DNA from: Microbacterium sp. NIBRBAC000506063
GTDB taxonomy: Bacteria > Actinomycetota > Actinomycetes > Actinomycetales > Microbacteriaceae
DNA: 64,000 bases
Direction: 5' to 3'
NCBI RefSeq assembly: GCF_017968845.1
Contig: NZ_CP072876.1
Coordinates: 1,736,001 to 1,800,000, forward strand
The notes below the pieces were generated by a model. It ran no database searches, was not told the DNA's origin, and worked only from the letters and a program-made list of their open reading frames with translations. Both the position numbers and the translations under genes were made by a program. Within the stretch, counting starts at the first letter, position 1; every line of letters begins with the position of its first letter. Below are positions 54,176-64,000 of the stretch, piece after piece.

Positions 54176-55533
54176 ATGCCGCTTTTCGGCACGGACGGTG
54201 TGCGAGGACTCGCCAATGGCGTCCTCACCGCCGACCTCGCTCTCACCCTGGCCCAGGCGACCGCGGTCGTCCTGGGCCAGGGCCGTACTGCAGAGGCGCG
54301 CAAGGCGCAGGGCAAGCGGCTGACGGCCGTCGTCGCCCGCGATCCGCGCGTATCCGGGGAGTTCCTCGCCGCGGCCGTGGCCGCGGGCCTGGCCTCGTCC
54401 GGCGTCGATGTGCTCGAGGCCGGGGTCATCCCGACGCCGGCCCTGGCGTTCCTGATCGCCGACCGCGACGCCGACTTCGGCGTCATGGTGTCGGCGTCGC
54501 ACAACCCCGCCCCGACAACGGCATCAAGATCTTCGCCCGCGGCGGGGTGAAGCTCCCCGACATCGTCGAGGAGCGCATCGAGAAGGCGATGTCCGGCGAC
54601 AAGCTGCTGCCCACGGGCGCCTCCGTCGGCCGCATCCGACGCTTCTCGGACGCCGAGGACCGCTATCAGCTGCACCTGCTGGCTTCGATCCCGCATCCGC
54701 TCGACGGCATCCACGTCGTGCTCGACTGCGCGCACGGCGCGGCGGCGGGCGTCTCGCCGCAGACCTTCACGGACGCCGGCGCCAAGGTCACGGTCATCGG
54801 TGCCGATCCCGACGGCCTCAACATCAATGACGGCGTCGGCTCGACCCATCTCGACAACCTCGCCGAGGCCGTCGTCCGGCTCGGAGCCGATGTCGGCATC
54901 GCCCACGACGGCGACGCCGACCGCTGTCTCGCGGTGGACGCCGACGGCAACATCGTCGACGGCGATCAGATCATGGCGATCCTCGCGGTGGCGATGAAGG
55001 AGCGCGGCGAGCTCGCCGAGAACACGCTCGTGGCGACTGTCATGAGCAACCTCGGACTCCACCGGGCCATGCACGAGCACGGCATCACCGTGCGCCAGAC
55101 CGCCGTCGGCGACCGCTATGTGCTCGAAGACATGAATGAGGGCGGCTACTCGCTCGGTGGCGAGCAGTCCGGCCACGTGATCATGAGTCGGTACGCTACG
55201 ACCGGCGACGGTCTGCTCACCGGTCTGCACCTGGTGTCGGAGATGGCCCGCCAGAAGAAGTCGATGGCCGAACTCGCGTCGATCATGACCGTGTACCCGC
55301 AGGAGCTCGTCAACGTTCGCGGCGTCGATCGCACCCGGGTGAAGGACGACGAGGGCGTCACGGCCGCCGTGCGCGCCGCCGAGGAGCAGCTGGGCGACAC
55401 CGGTCGGGTGCTGCTGCGCGCCTCGGGCACCGAGCAGCTCGTGCGGGTCATGGTCGAGGCGGCCGATGCCGACACGGCCCGCTCGCTCGCCGACTCCCTC
55501 GCAGAGGTCGTGCGGGAGCGGTTGGCGCTGTAG
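54176..55533 (+). CDS. glmM: Phosphoglucosamine mutase (frame broken)
   Basis: GlmM converts glucosamine-6-phosphate to glucosamine-1-phosphate for peptidoglycan. About 452 residues. The phosphoserine loop is [10 protein letters not shown]; the break near 54513 (GCCCCGAC) lies directly after it and one C restores [16 protein letters not shown]. The metal loop is [11 protein letters not shown], the sugar-binding loop GGEQSGHVI, and the phosphate-binding loop [14 protein letters not shown]. It starts 15 bases after rpsI, a standard actinobacterial order. Confidence 0.96.
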
Positions 55534-55694
55534 GCGAACTCGTCGTCTCGCACGGCTTCCCTCCCGGAAGGCGAGGATACGAGCGAGCCCCTTCAGGTGC
55601 GTGCATGAGTGCGCTGCGGCGCGCGCAGGATTCCGCACCGCGTCCCAACGGGTACCCTTCATTCCTGATGGCCTCTGCGCCGAAGGAGTGTTGC

Positions 55695-56718
55695 ATGGCG
55701 ATGAACGACATCAAGGTCGACAGCGCGGATCGCCTTGTGGCGGCGGCGCTGCAGGTGAACGGGCGTGCCTCATGGGGGAGATCGCTCGTGCGCTCGACAT
55801 CCCGGAGCGCACGGTCGCGCGACGCGGCCAGAGACTGCTCGACAGCGGACTCGTCAGGGTGTCCACGTACGTGGACCCCGCCCGCGTGCTGCACGCGAGG
55901 GCGGTGCTGTTTCGCATCACCACCCGCCCGAAGGAGCTGTGGAACGTCGCTCGCACTCTCGCCCGACGCGCGGATGCCTCGTCCGTGTCGATCCTGGAGG
56001 GCAGCAGCGACATCGCCGGGATGCTCCTGCCTCGCGATGACGCGTCGATCCGTGAGTTGCTCTTCACAGACTTCCGTGAGTTGAAGGGGGTCGAGTCCAT
56101 CAACGTCACGACTGTGCTGAAGTTCTTCCGCTCAGGGCACGATTGGCGCGCGGATGTGCTGAGCGACGCGCAGGTGCGGCTGCTCGATCCTCCTACGACG
56201 CGGAGGGCCGATCCGGGTGACGTTCTCTCTGCGGATGAGCAGGCGCTGATCGAGCTGCTTCTTCTCGATGGGCGGATGCCCGTGGCTCAGCTGGCGCGCG
56301 GCGTCGGTTTGAACGTCACGACGACCCGTCGCCGCATGGAGTCACTCACGCGACGCGGACTCATGCATCCTCGCACCGAGGTCGTCCCTCAGTTCTTCGG
56401 GCTCGGGCTCGAGGCGCTGGTGTGGTTCCGGGCGCCGATGGCGCGCCTGGAGACCATCGGGTGCGCACTCGCGGAGACGGCTGAGGTCAAGTTCATCGTG
56501 GCGACCACGGGACCTCCCAGCTGCTCGCGAACATCCTCGTCAAAGACGAGGCGGCCTTCTACGAGTTCCTGACGGGGCCTGCCATCGCGGGGCATGACGG
56601 ACTCGAGGTGGTCGACTCCCTGGTGGTGATCACCCCGGTCCTGAGGGGGTCGCTCATGGTCGATGAGGCGCCCGAGCGCGACGGTGAGGACGCACTCACC
56701 GGGGCGATCAGAATCTAG
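55695..56718 (+). CDS. Lrp/AsnC-family regulator with duplicated architecture (frame broken twice)
   Basis: About 341 residues, twice the usual Lrp length. Two HTH units are visible (SWGEIARALDIPERTVARRGQRLLDSG and PVAQLARGVGLNVTTTRRRMESLTRRG), each followed by an AsnC-type ligand fold (VLFRITTRPKELWNVARTL and LVWFRAPMARLETIGCALAE). Breaks near 55777 (five G, needs six) and 56511 (ACGGGACC) are homopolymer losses. AAGGAG precedes the ATG. It lies directly before the amine-catabolism operon and is its likely regulator. Confidence 0.88.
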
Positions 56719-56770
56719 GCCACATCCTCCAAGTTATAGAGCTGTTATGGCGAAATAGTTCAATCTGACT

Positions 56771-56795
56771 TGCATAATTGGCCAATACAAGCAAA
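56771..56795 (+). promoter_or_regulatory. AT-rich palindromic site before the amine operon
   Basis: TTGCATAATTGGCCAATACA, centred on TTGGCCAA (56778-56785), lies in the most AT-rich stretch of the area, 50 bases before the aldehyde dehydrogenase. Lrp-type regulators bind such symmetric AT-rich sites, so this is a candidate target of the adjacent regulator. Confidence 0.45.
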
Positions 56796-56833
56796 TATCA
56801 TCTCGTACGGATTCAACCGGCGAGAGGATCACC

Positions 56834-58322
56834 GTGTTCACGGCAACGGGAAGCGACTGGGCGCAGCGCGTGGAAGCACTGGATCTGCGCACGAGCCTGC
56901 TTCTCGACGGCGGATGGGTACACGGCTCCGCCGCACCGCTCACGCCTGTCAGCCCTCGCGACGGCCGTGCACTGCCGGAGGTAGCGGCAGCGTCGGCCTC
57001 TGATGTCGATGCCGCGGTCCGCTCGGCGCGCACCGCCTTCGAGTCGGGCGTCTGGTCGCAGCGTGCACCACGTGACCGCGGGCAGGCCCTGATCGCCTTC
57101 GCGCAGAAAATCCACGACACGGCCGAAGAGCTCGCGCTGCTGATCTCGCTCGAGATGGGCAAGCCCATCCGCGAAGCCCTGCAGACGGAGCTCCGCGCGG
57201 TCGTGAACTGTTTCCGCTGGTATGGCGAGGCTGCGGACAAGGTTCTCGACGAACTGCCAGTCACGACGCCGAGCAGCTTGGCGCTGGTCACCCGCGAGCC
57301 CGTCGGCGTCGTCGCCGCAGTGGTGCCGTGGAACTTCCCGCTGACCATGACGGCCTGGAAGCTTGCGCCGGCACTCGCCGTGGGCAACAGCGTGATCCTC
57401 AAGCCCGCCGAGAACTCCACCTATTCGGCGCTGCGCCTCGCCGAGCTCGCCATCGAGGCGGGCATCCCCGCCGGCGTCCTCAACGTCACTCCCGGTCGCG
57501 GGATGAGACCGGACGGGCGCTCGGCGAGCACGGGGATGTCGACGTCGTGACCTTCACCGGCTCTCCCGAGGTCGGTCGGAGGTTCCTCGGCTATTCGGCT
57601 GCTTCGAACGGCAAGCGCGTCTGGCCGGAGCTCGGCGGCAAGACCGCGAGCCTGGTGCTGCCCGACGCCGATCTGGAGCAGGCCGTGCGAGCCACGGCAG
57701 ACGGATGCTTCTACAACCAGGGCCAGATGTGCACCGCTTCCTCGAGGTTGCTCGTACCCCGGGCCGACCGCGATCGCGCGCTGGAGATCGCCGCCGAGGT
57801 CGCGCGCACGAGCCTTCCGGATGATCCCTTCGCCGTCACCACCTCGATGGGCGCCATCGTCGGCGAGGGACAGCTCCGCAGCATCGCGGGATTTGTGGAG
57901 CGCGCGGTCGCGGAGGGCGGAGAGATCGCCGCGGGAAGCGCTGAGCGCTACGAGGCCGTTCCCGGAGGCAGCTACTTCGCGCCCGTCGTCCTCGGCGTCA
58001 CCCCGGAGCACGAGGTCGCACGTCGCGAGGTCTTCGGTCCGGTGCTGTCCGTCATCGCCTACGACGACGTCGAGGATGCGCTCAACATCGCCAACGGCAC
58101 CGAGTACGGTCTCGCCGCAGCCCTGTGGAGCAACGACCTCAACGCCGTGCACAGGCTGTCGCGCCGGCTCAAGGCAGGGTGGTCTGGGTGAACTGTTTCG
58201 AAGAGGGCGACATGACCATTCCGTTCGGCGGGGTGAAGGGCTCGGGCTTCGGGCGGGACAAGAGCCTGCACGCACTGGAGAAGTTCACCGATCTGAAGTC
58301 CACCTGGATCGAGCTGTCATGA
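56834..58322 (+). CDS. Aldehyde dehydrogenase, PuuC-like (frame broken twice)
   Basis: About 496 residues, probably oxidising gamma-glutamyl-aminobutyraldehyde or a related aminoaldehyde. It shows VPWNFPLTMTAWKLAPALA, VVTFTGSPEVGRRFLGYSA, the general-base Glu in PELGGKTASLV, the nucleophile in FYNQGQMCTASSRLLV, and IPFGGVKGSGFGRDKSLHAL. Breaks near 57502 (CGCGGGATG) and 58179 (GCAGGGTGG) each need one G. GAGAGGA precedes the GTG. The link to a PuuD-like hydrolase and a Pot-type transporter supports polyamine use. Confidence 0.9.
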
Positions 58323-59072
58323 TCCGGCCCCTCATCGGGATCACCACCTGGCAGCGTCGGTTCGACACCGAGCTTGGCGAGAAACGCCCCGTGCACAGCC
58401 TGGGCGTCGAGTACGCCTCACCTGTGGAGGCTGCGGGCGGCGCGGTCGTGCTGCTTCCTCCCACCGGAGGCGTCGACGACGTGCTGAACCGGCTCGACGG
58501 TCTGGTCGTCTCCGGCGGGGAGGACATGGACCCGACCCGTTACGGTGCAGGACGGCAGAACGGCAGGAGCTACGACCCCTCCCGCGACGAGTTCGAGATC
58601 GCGCTCGTCTCGGGCGCCCGCGACCAGGGATCCCTGTCCTTGCGATCTGTCGCGGGATGCAGGTGGCCAACATCGCCTTCGGCGGCACTCTGATCGTCGA
58701 CATCGCGGCGTCCGCGGCTCATCGCCCCGTGCGGGGCGCGGCACAGCTCGACGAGCGGCATCCGATCTCCCTCGATCCGGTCAGCCGACTGGCGAGGACG
58801 TATGGGGTGACCGAGCGGATCGTCAACACCATCCATCACCAGGCCGTCGGAACTCTCGCCCCGGGGTTCCGTGCTGTCGCCTGGGCGCCGGACGGGATCA
58901 TCGAGGCGATCGAACCCGATGGCGAATGGCCCTTCTGGGGTGTGCAGTGGCATCCGGAGAAGATGGCGCAGCCGGCCGAAGCTGCTCAGGAGCAGCCCTT
59001 GTACGCGGCATTCCTCGCCGCGGCACGTCAACGAGCGGCGGGGAGTCCGCCGCAGAGAAAGGAACAGAATGA
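58319..59072 (+). CDS. Class I glutamine amidotransferase-fold hydrolase, PuuD-like (frame broken twice)
   Basis: Relatives hydrolyse gamma-glutamyl-GABA to glutamate and GABA in putrescine breakdown. About 251 residues. It has GITTWQRRFDT, LDGLVVSGGEDMDPTRYG, the nucleophile Cys in ICRGMQVANIAFGG (recovered by adding one G near 58631), and the catalytic His-Glu pair in WGVQWHPEKM. A second G near 59039 gives the short end GESAAEKGTE, whose TGA overlaps the next ATG by four bases, a good sign that the repair is right. Confidence 0.9.
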
Positions 59073-59539
59073 GCAAGCAGATCTTCCTCGAGTACGAGAA
59101 CGGCACCCGTGCCGTAGCGACCTTGATGGAGGACCTCGCCCCCGAGACCTGCAAAGCGCTGTGGGGCGCTCTGGAGAAGCCGGTCACGATGCAGGCCCTG
59201 CACGCCATCTACGCCGGACCCGAGGTCATGGTCGGCCTTCCCGAGGAAGCGCAGAACTTTGACCCCGAGGCGGTGCCCCACGAGAACCAGCAGGTCATTC
59301 CCGCCCCTGGCGACCTGATGTGGTACTGGCAGCGCCCCATGCAGATGGGCGGGCTGCCGTTCGAGTGGTACGAGGTCGGTGTCTTCTACGACCGCGGGGC
59401 ACGTACGCTCGGTCCGCTCGGCTGGACTCCGGTGAACATCTGGGCGTCTGTCACCGAGGGTCTGGCGGAGTTCGCCGCGGAGAGCGCCGCCATCCGTATC
59501 GACGGCGCCAAGAACCTCACGATCGGTCGTGTCGCCTGA
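59069..59539 (+). CDS. DUF3830 family (cyclophilin-like fold) protein
   Basis: A 156-residue soluble protein, unbroken, with the DUF3830 pattern: MSKQIFLEYENGTRAVATLM, APETCKALWGALEKP, NQQVIPAPGDLMWYWQRPMQ and WTPVNIWASVTEGLAEFA. The family has a cyclophilin-like barrel without known activity and is often found beside amidohydrolase or transporter genes. Tight coupling to the PuuD-like gene suggests a role in the same catabolic route. Confidence 0.85.
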   Translation: MSKQIFLEYENGTRAVATLMEDLAPETCKALWGALEKPVTMQALHAIYAGPEVMVGLPEEAQNFDPEAVPHENQQVIPAPGDLMWYWQRPMQMGGLPFEWYEVGVFYDRGARTLGPLGWTPVNIWASVTEGLAEFAAESAAIRIDGAKNLTIGRVA

Positions 59540-59597
59540 GGGAACCTCGCCCACGCCGCCTGATCACATACCGAATGACGAATACAAAGGAGTAAGC

Positions 59598-60683
59598 ATG
59601 AAGAACCGCAGACTATTCACGCTCGGCGCCCTCGCGGCCGCCAGCTCGCTCGTGCTGGCCGGCTGCAGCGGCAATGCCGAACCCCCGTCGGAAGGCGGCG
59701 ACGAGAAGCCGTTCGCCGGCGAGACGCTCGTCGTCACGACCTTCGGCGGCGACTGGGAGACGGCCTTCGTCGAGGCGGTCGTTGAGCCCTTCGAAGAGGA
59801 GACCGGTGCCAGTGTGCAGCTCGTCACCCTCTACAGTGCCGACGCGCTCGCGCAGGTGACCGCCCAGAAGGCCAGCCCGCAGATCGACGTCGTGCACTTC
59901 TCCGGAGGACAGGAGTACACCGCCGCACAGGAGGGACTGATCGAGCCGATCGCCGCATCCGACCTCTCCGAGTACGACAACCTCGTCGAGGTCGCGACCG
60001 TCGGACTCGAGCGCGGGGAAGGCCCGGTGATCCAGCTGGCGCCCATCGGGCTCGTCTACAACACGGAAGCGGATGCCCCGGCACCGACATCCTGGACGGA
60101 CCTGTTCGACGAAGCCTACGCGGGTCACATCGCACTCGCCGACTTCTCCAACACCTACGGGGTGCTGTCCATGCTTCGCGTCTCGGACGTGCTCGGCGGA
60201 GGGATCGACGACCCCTCCCAGGCGATCGCCGACCTTGGCGCGCTTGCGGCCGATGGCGACGCGATCGTCGTCCCGACATCGCCCGACCTTCAGACGGCGT
60301 TCGCGCAGCGCGGCACCTGGCTCGCCCCGTACGCGATGGACTACGCCGGCACTCTGCAGGACGCCGGACTCCCGGTGGAGTTCATCGTCCCCGAAGAGGG
60401 CGTGACCGCATCGCTCATCACCGCAAACGTGGTCTCCGGCCGGGAGAACCCGGAGCTGGCTAAGTTGTTCATCGACTTCGAGCTGCGCCCGCACGCACAG
60501 AAGGTCTTCGCCGAGCAGATGCGCTACTCGCCGGTCAACACGACCACCGAGCTGTCGGCGGACGCCGAGGGCACTGTGCTCACCGCCGATGAACTCGCTT
60601 CGGCCGTCGTGTACGCTCCTGGTGACATCGCCGCGAACCGTCAGGCGTGGACCGATGAGTGGAACGCCCTGATCACCCAATGA
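59598..60683 (+). CDS. ABC transporter binding lipoprotein, spermidine/putrescine (PotD) type
   Basis: A 361-residue extracytoplasmic binding protein. The lipoprotein signal ends in SSLVLAGCSGNA. The mature part begins with ETLVVTTFGGDWETAFVEAV, and IQLAPIGLVYNTEADAPAPTSWTDLFD is the conserved hinge region of PotD-like proteins; MRYSPVNTTTEL is near the C-terminus. The ligand is probably a polyamine or other amine, in line with the upstream enzymes. CAAAGGAG stands eight bases before the ATG. Confidence 0.9.
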   Translation: MKNRRLFTLGALAAASSLVLAGCSGNAEPPSEGGDEKPFAGETLVVTTFGGDWETAFVEAVVEPFEEETGASVQLVTLYSADALAQVTAQKASPQIDVVHFSGGQEYTAAQEGLIEPIAASDLSEYDNLVEVATVGLERGEGPVIQLAPIGLVYNTEADAPAPTSWTDLFDEAYAGHIALADFSNTYGVLSMLRVSDVLGGGIDDPSQAIADLGALAADGDAIVVPTSPDLQTAFAQRGTWLAPYAMDYAGTLQDAGLPVEFIVPEEGVTASLITANVVSGRENPELAKLFIDFELRPHAQKVFAEQMRYSPVNTTTELSADAEGTVLTADELASAVVYAPGDIAANRQAWTDEWNALITQ

Positions 60684-61513
60684 GCACTCGAACCCGCAAG
60701 GAGCCCTGGCTCCTTCTCCTGCCGGCGATCGCCCTCCTGGCGATCGGCTTCGTCACCCCGGTGGCGGGTATGCTCCTCATGAGCGTGCAGTCGCCGGCAG
60801 GCGGGTTCACCCTGGAAAACTTCACGCGACTGTTCTCCAGCGACTACCATCTCCAGGCTGCGTGGCGCTCGCTCCGCCTGGGGCTGATCCAGACGGCCGT
60901 CACTCTCGTGCTGGCCATCCCGCTCTCGTACATCATGGCGAGGTCCGGTCCGAGAGTGCGCTCCTTCCTGCTGATCGTCATCATCCTCCCGCTCATGACG
61001 AGCGTCGTCGTCCGCACCTTCGGGTGGGTCGTGCTGATGGGACCCATGGGCCTGCTCATGGACATTCCCGGCGCCGAACTTCTCGTTCGCGGCACACAGG
61101 GCTTCCTCGGCACCGAGGCGGGAGTGGTCATTGCCATGGTCCAGGTGCTGCTGCCCTTCGCGGTGTTGAGCATCCTCGGCGTCATCTCCGGCATCCGCCC
61201 GCAACTCGAAGAGGCAGCGCGCACGATGGGCGCCGGTTTCTGGCGCACACTGTGGCATGTCGTACTGCCCTTGTCGGTGCCCGGCATCATCGCCGGGGCA
61301 TCCCTCGTCTTCGTGCTGTCGGTCAGCTCGTTCATCACGCCCCGCTTCATCGGCGGTGCGCAGATCCCGGTCTTCGCGCAGACGATCTACGTCGACGCGA
61401 CCACCAATCTCAACTGGCCGTTCGCAGCGGCTCAGGCTGTGCTGCTCTTCGGCGGCGTCACGCTCGTGCTGGCGGCGACCGCTCGACTCGGAAGGGCACG
61501 GGTGCAGGCATGA
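60680..61513 (+). CDS. ABC transporter permease, PotB type
   Basis: A 277-residue inner-membrane subunit with six spans. It has [20 protein letters not shown] at the start, [20 protein letters not shown], and the ATPase-contact loop [25 protein letters not shown] overlaps the binding-protein stop by four bases. Confidence 0.93.
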   Translation: MSTRTRKEPWLLLLPAIALLAIGFVTPVAGMLLMSVQSPAGGFTLENFTRLFSSDYHLQAAWRSLRLGLIQTAVTLVLAIPLSYIMARSGPRVRSFLLIVIILPLMTSVVVRTFGWVVLMGPMGLLMDIPGAELLVRGTQGFLGTEAGVVIAMVQVLLPFAVLSILGVISGIRPQLEEAARTMGAGFWRTLWHVVLPLSVPGIIAGASLVFVLSVSSFITPRFIGGAQIPVFAQTIYVDATTNLNWPFAAAQAVLLFGGVTLVLAATARLGRARVQA

Positions 61514-62310
61514 TCCGCTCAGTGCCGATCCTCGGAAAGATCCTGGCGATTCTTCTCGGCGTCGTCGTGACGCTGTACATGCTCGTCCCGCTTCTCGTGG
61601 TCGCAGGTGCCTCGGTGAGCGAGAGCCGTTTCCTCACCTTCCCACCGCAGGGGTTCACCCTCGACTGGTACGTGGACGCCCTCACCTCAGACACCTACCT
61701 CGAGCCCTTCCGGCTGAGTCTGATGGTCGGTGTGACGGTCGCGATCTTCGCAGCCGTCATAGGGACGGCTGCGGCGCTCGCCCTGACGCGCTTCCCGATC
61801 CCCGGTGCCGGAGCGATCCAGGCGTTGCTGATGTCGCCGTTGACGCTGCCGACGATCATCCTCGCCATCGGTGCGCTGTCGTTGACGTCCATGACCATCG
61901 GTGCTCCCAACGTCGGCGTGCTGGTCGTCGTGCACATCGTGATCGCGATTCCCTATGTCATGCGCACCGTCACCGGTGTGATGGCGCGGGCGGATCACTT
62001 CACCGAAGAAGCTGCACGGACCCTCGGTGCGAGCGCGTGGAACCGCTACCGCCTGGTCGTGCTACCCATCGCCCGCCCGGGCATCGCCGCAGGCGCCTTC
62101 TTCGCATTCAACATCTCGTTCGACGACGCGGTGATCGCGCTGTTCCTGAGGACGCCGCAGCTGGAGACACTGCCGATCGCCATCTACGGGCAGCTGGAGT
62201 TCAGCACGTCGCCGACGGTCGCCGCCGTCTCGACGCTCATGGTCTTGATCACCGTCGTACTCATGATCGTCCTCGAACGCATTATCGGCCTGGGAAGGTT
62301 GTTCGTCTGA
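61510..62310 (+). CDS. ABC transporter permease, PotC type
   Basis: A 266-residue second channel subunit with six spans. The family pattern [20 protein letters not shown] and the contact loop [23 protein letters not shown] are clear. It overlaps its upstream neighbour by four bases and shares one base with the ATPase gene start. Confidence 0.93.
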   Translation: MIRSVPILGKILAILLGVVVTLYMLVPLLVVAGASVSESRFLTFPPQGFTLDWYVDALTSDTYLEPFRLSLMVGVTVAIFAAVIGTAAALALTRFPIPGAGAIQALLMSPLTLPTIILAIGALSLTSMTIGAPNVGVLVVVHIVIAIPYVMRTVTGVMARADHFTEEAARTLGASAWNRYRLVVLPIARPGIAAGAFFAFNISFDDAVIALFLRTPQLETLPIAIYGQLEFSTSPTVAAVSTLMVLITVVLMIVLERIIGLGRLFV

Positions 62311-63349
62311 TGACTACGCTCACCATCGCTTCTCTCACGAAGGACTTCAAGAGCACCACCGTGCTCAAGGGGATCGACCTTACGGTCGAGTCGGGGGAGT
62401 TCATCTCCTTGCTCGGGCCGTCGGGCTGCGGCAAGACGACTTTGCTGCGCTGCATCGCCGGCCTCGAGACGCCCAGCGGCGGGTGATCGAGATAGGTGGG
62501 ACGGACGTCACGCGCCTCCCGCCGGAGAAGCGTCATCTGGGCATGATGTTCCAGAGCTATGCGCTTTTCCCGCACATGACGGTCGCGGAGAATGTGCGGT
62601 TCGGGCTGCGGATGGCCGGCGACAAGCCGAAGTCCGAACAGCGCGCGCTCGCCGTGCGTGCGTTGGAGCGCGTGCAGATGGGCCACCTCGCCGACAGGTT
62701 CCCGGCTCAGCTGTCGGGCGGACAGCAACAGCGGGTCGCGCTCGCGCGAGCGATCGCGTTCGAACCGCGGGTCCTTCTGCTCGATGAGCCACTGTCTAAC
62801 CTCGACGCGCGTCTGCGGGAGGACATGCAGATCGAGCTGAAGGAGTTGCATCGTGCTCTGGGACTGACGACCGTCTTCGTCACCCACGACCAGGAGGAGG
62901 CGATGAGTCTCTCCGACCGCATCGTTCTCATGAACGCCGGCCGCATCGAGCAGGAAGGAGCGCCGACCGAGCTGTACGGTGCCCCGCGCTCGTCCTTCGC
63001 CGCAGACTTCATCGGCTCGGCGAACCTCCTGCCGGCCACCCGTTCCGGCGGGTCGGCAGTGCTGGAGGGAACCGACGTGACAGTCGCCGTGAGCGGCGAA
63101 GGGGCGATGGGCAAAGGGCAGGTCATGCTCCGTCAGGAAGATCTCCGCCTCCGCTCCGCGGTCGCCGCGGACGCACCGGTGCCTGTCGACGTCGTCGCCT
63201 CCGTGTACCGGGGTGCCGATGTCGTCTACGTTGTCGAGCTGGCTGGGCGGCGCCTGCGTGTCGTGCTCCCGAGGCATGAGGAGATCCTCCCGGCGGGATC
63301 GGCCGGCCTCGGCTGGCGGGAGGGCGCCGCGCTGTGGCTCTCTGAGTGA
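62310..63349 (+). CDS. ABC transporter ATP-binding protein, PotA type (frame broken)
   Basis: About 346 residues. Walker A is [10 protein letters not shown]-loop [13 protein letters not shown], signature LSGGQQQRV, Walker [13 protein letters not shown], switch His in [13 protein letters not shown]-terminal TOBE domain runs from about residue 275 ([21 protein letters not shown]). The break near 62482 (GGCGGGTGATCG) needs one G ([16 protein letters not shown]). Last gene of the amine operon; it converges on the ppx gene. Confidence 0.94.
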
Positions 63350-63366
63350 GCTCGCGGCATCCGGTC

Positions 63367-64000
63367 TCAGGGTTGGTCGCCCTCCCACGACATCGACTCG
63401 ATGTAGCGCAGAAGCACGCCCTCGCGCAGCGCCCAGGGGCTCACCTCGAGCACATCGATCTTGAGCGCCTCCATCGCGGCGTGCAGGACGACGGCGGCCG
63501 CGACGATCTGGAACGTCCGGTCCGGGGTGATCCCGGGCAGCTCCTGGCGGGCGGCGGCGGGATCTTCGCCAGACGCGGGATCCATGCGGCGAGCGAGTCC
63601 TTGGCCAGCTCGACGCGGTCGTAGCTCGGCACCGAGGCGACGCGGCGCCCGGCCAGCGTGGCGAGGGAACGGATCGCCTTCGACGAGCCGACGATGTGAT
63701 CGGGCTTCGGGAGGGCGCGGAACTGCTCGGCCAGCGGCGCCAGCACCCCGCGGGCGTGTTCGCGCAGACGCTCGACCGCCTCCAGCCCGGGCGGGTCGTC
63801 GGGGAGGAACTGCACCGTCATCCGACCGGCTCCGAGCGGAACGGATGCCGCGAGCTCCGGTGTCTCCTCGGCGCCGGCCGCGAACTCGAAGGAGCCCCCG
63901 CCGATGTCCAGCAGCATGATGCGCCCGGCCGCCCACCCGAACCAGCGGCGCACAGCGAGGTAGGTCAGCTCCGCCTCCGCCTGCCCGCCGAGGACCTGCA
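63367..64000 (-). CDS. Ppx/GppA-family phosphatase, partial (frame broken)
   Basis: The C-terminal two thirds of an exopolyphosphatase/guanosine pentaphosphatase-type protein, reading in from the right edge. The ASKHA-fold motifs GGQAEAELTYLAV and IMLLDIGGGSFEFAAG (the P2 phosphate loop) are visible, then SVPLGAGRMTVQFL, IVGSSKAIRSLA and the C-terminal end VLEVSPWALREGVLLRYIE. One C near 63571 (GATCCCGCC on the coding strand) joins the two frames. The N-terminus lies outside the window. It hydrolyses polyphosphate or pppGpp in relatives. Confidence 0.92.
   Translation of the reverse strand, partial: AGPRRAGGGGADLPRCAPLVRVGGRAHHAAGHRRGLLRVRGRRRGDTGARGIRSARSRSDDGAVPPRRPARAGGGRASARTRPRGAGAAGRAVPRPPEARSHRRLVEGDPFPRHAGRAPRRLGAELRPRRAGQGLARRMDPASGEDPAAARQELPGITPDRTFQIVAAAVVLHAAMEALKIDVLEVSPWALREGVLLRYIESMSWEGDQP

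Noticed and set aside
2242-61258. Long overlapping frames on the other strand or in other frames, rich in Arg/Pro/Ala
   Set aside because: High GC content opens long empty frames. They have no motifs, no ribosome sites, and compositions that mirror the real genes.
1788-63936. Reading the many frameshifted genes as pseudogenes or as programmed frameshifts
   Set aside because: The breaks sit at G/C runs in essential genes of unrelated families, have no slippery-site or pseudoknot pattern, and all go in one direction. Sequencing loss explains them better.

Overview
The window looks like a chromosome segment of a high-GC actinobacterium of the family Microbacteriaceae, most likely Microbacterium or a close relative. 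This rests on the gene order tRNA-Trp–secE–nusG–rplK–rplA, the heavy G/C third-position bias, the acidic N-terminal extension of NusG, many start codons lying directly behind a -10 element (leaderless style), and the very frequent GGATGCCG/CGGCATCC word. No database search was possible, so the genus is an inference.

Layout. 1-1.3 kb: 3' end of an aldehyde dehydrogenase and a pyridoxamine-phosphate-oxidase-fold protein. 1.3-4.4 kb: tRNA-Trp, secE, nusG, rplK, rplA. 4.4-8.3 kb: polar amino-acid ABC transporter (binding protein lacking its N-terminus), LysE-type exporter and divergent LysR regulator. 8.3-11.4 kb: a five-gene surface-protein operon with two SipW-type secreted proteins, their dedicated signal peptidase, an LPPTG-anchored protein and another small secreted protein. 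11.4-13.5 kb: YqaJ-type nuclease and an AbiEi/DUF559-like gene flanked by hairpins. 13.5-14.9 kb: rplJ leader, rplJ, rplL. 14.9-19.8 kb: LacI regulator divergent from a sugar ABC transporter. 19.8-22.4 kb: transsulfuration genes (cystathionine beta-synthase, gamma-synthase/lyase). 22.5-31.3 kb: drug efflux, PAP2/GNAT fused frame, tRNA-Ser, BASS transporter, FBP zinc protein, enoyl-CoA hydratase, membrane protein, inositol-phosphatase-family protein, M23 peptidase, tRNA-Thr, tRNA-Met.

31.3-42.0 kb is an accessory island beginning right after tRNA-Met. Three insertion sequences (IS256, IS110, IS30 families) lie side by side, and the last two have broken one host gene. Behind them is a set of unrecognised genes: a three-gene unit whose second product carries a HEPN-like RNx(5)H motif, two oppositely oriented unknown genes, a membrane-protein pair, a conjugation-type SSB and an HTH protein. 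This is the best candidate for an undescribed system.

42.1-64 kb returns to chromosomal genes: PucR-type regulator and alpha/beta hydrolase, TetR plus DHA2 efflux pump, degenerate-GGDEF membrane protein, Mn/Zn ABC transporter with an overlapping palindromic operator, truA, an EEP-family phosphodiesterase, rplM-rpsI-glmM, a double Lrp regulator, and an eight-gene putrescine-type catabolism and uptake operon (aldehyde dehydrogenase, PuuD-like hydrolase, DUF3830, PotDBCA-like transporter), ending in a partial Ppx/GppA phosphatase.

Major caveat. About 45 genuine-looking genes, including essential ones (nusG, rplA, rplL, rpsI, glmM), are broken by one or more -1 frameshifts. Nearly all sit in a G or C run and are cured by adding one G or C. 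These are almost certainly base-calling dropouts, so such genes are annotated here as intact CDS with the break noted, and lengths in residues are given after restoring the lost base.
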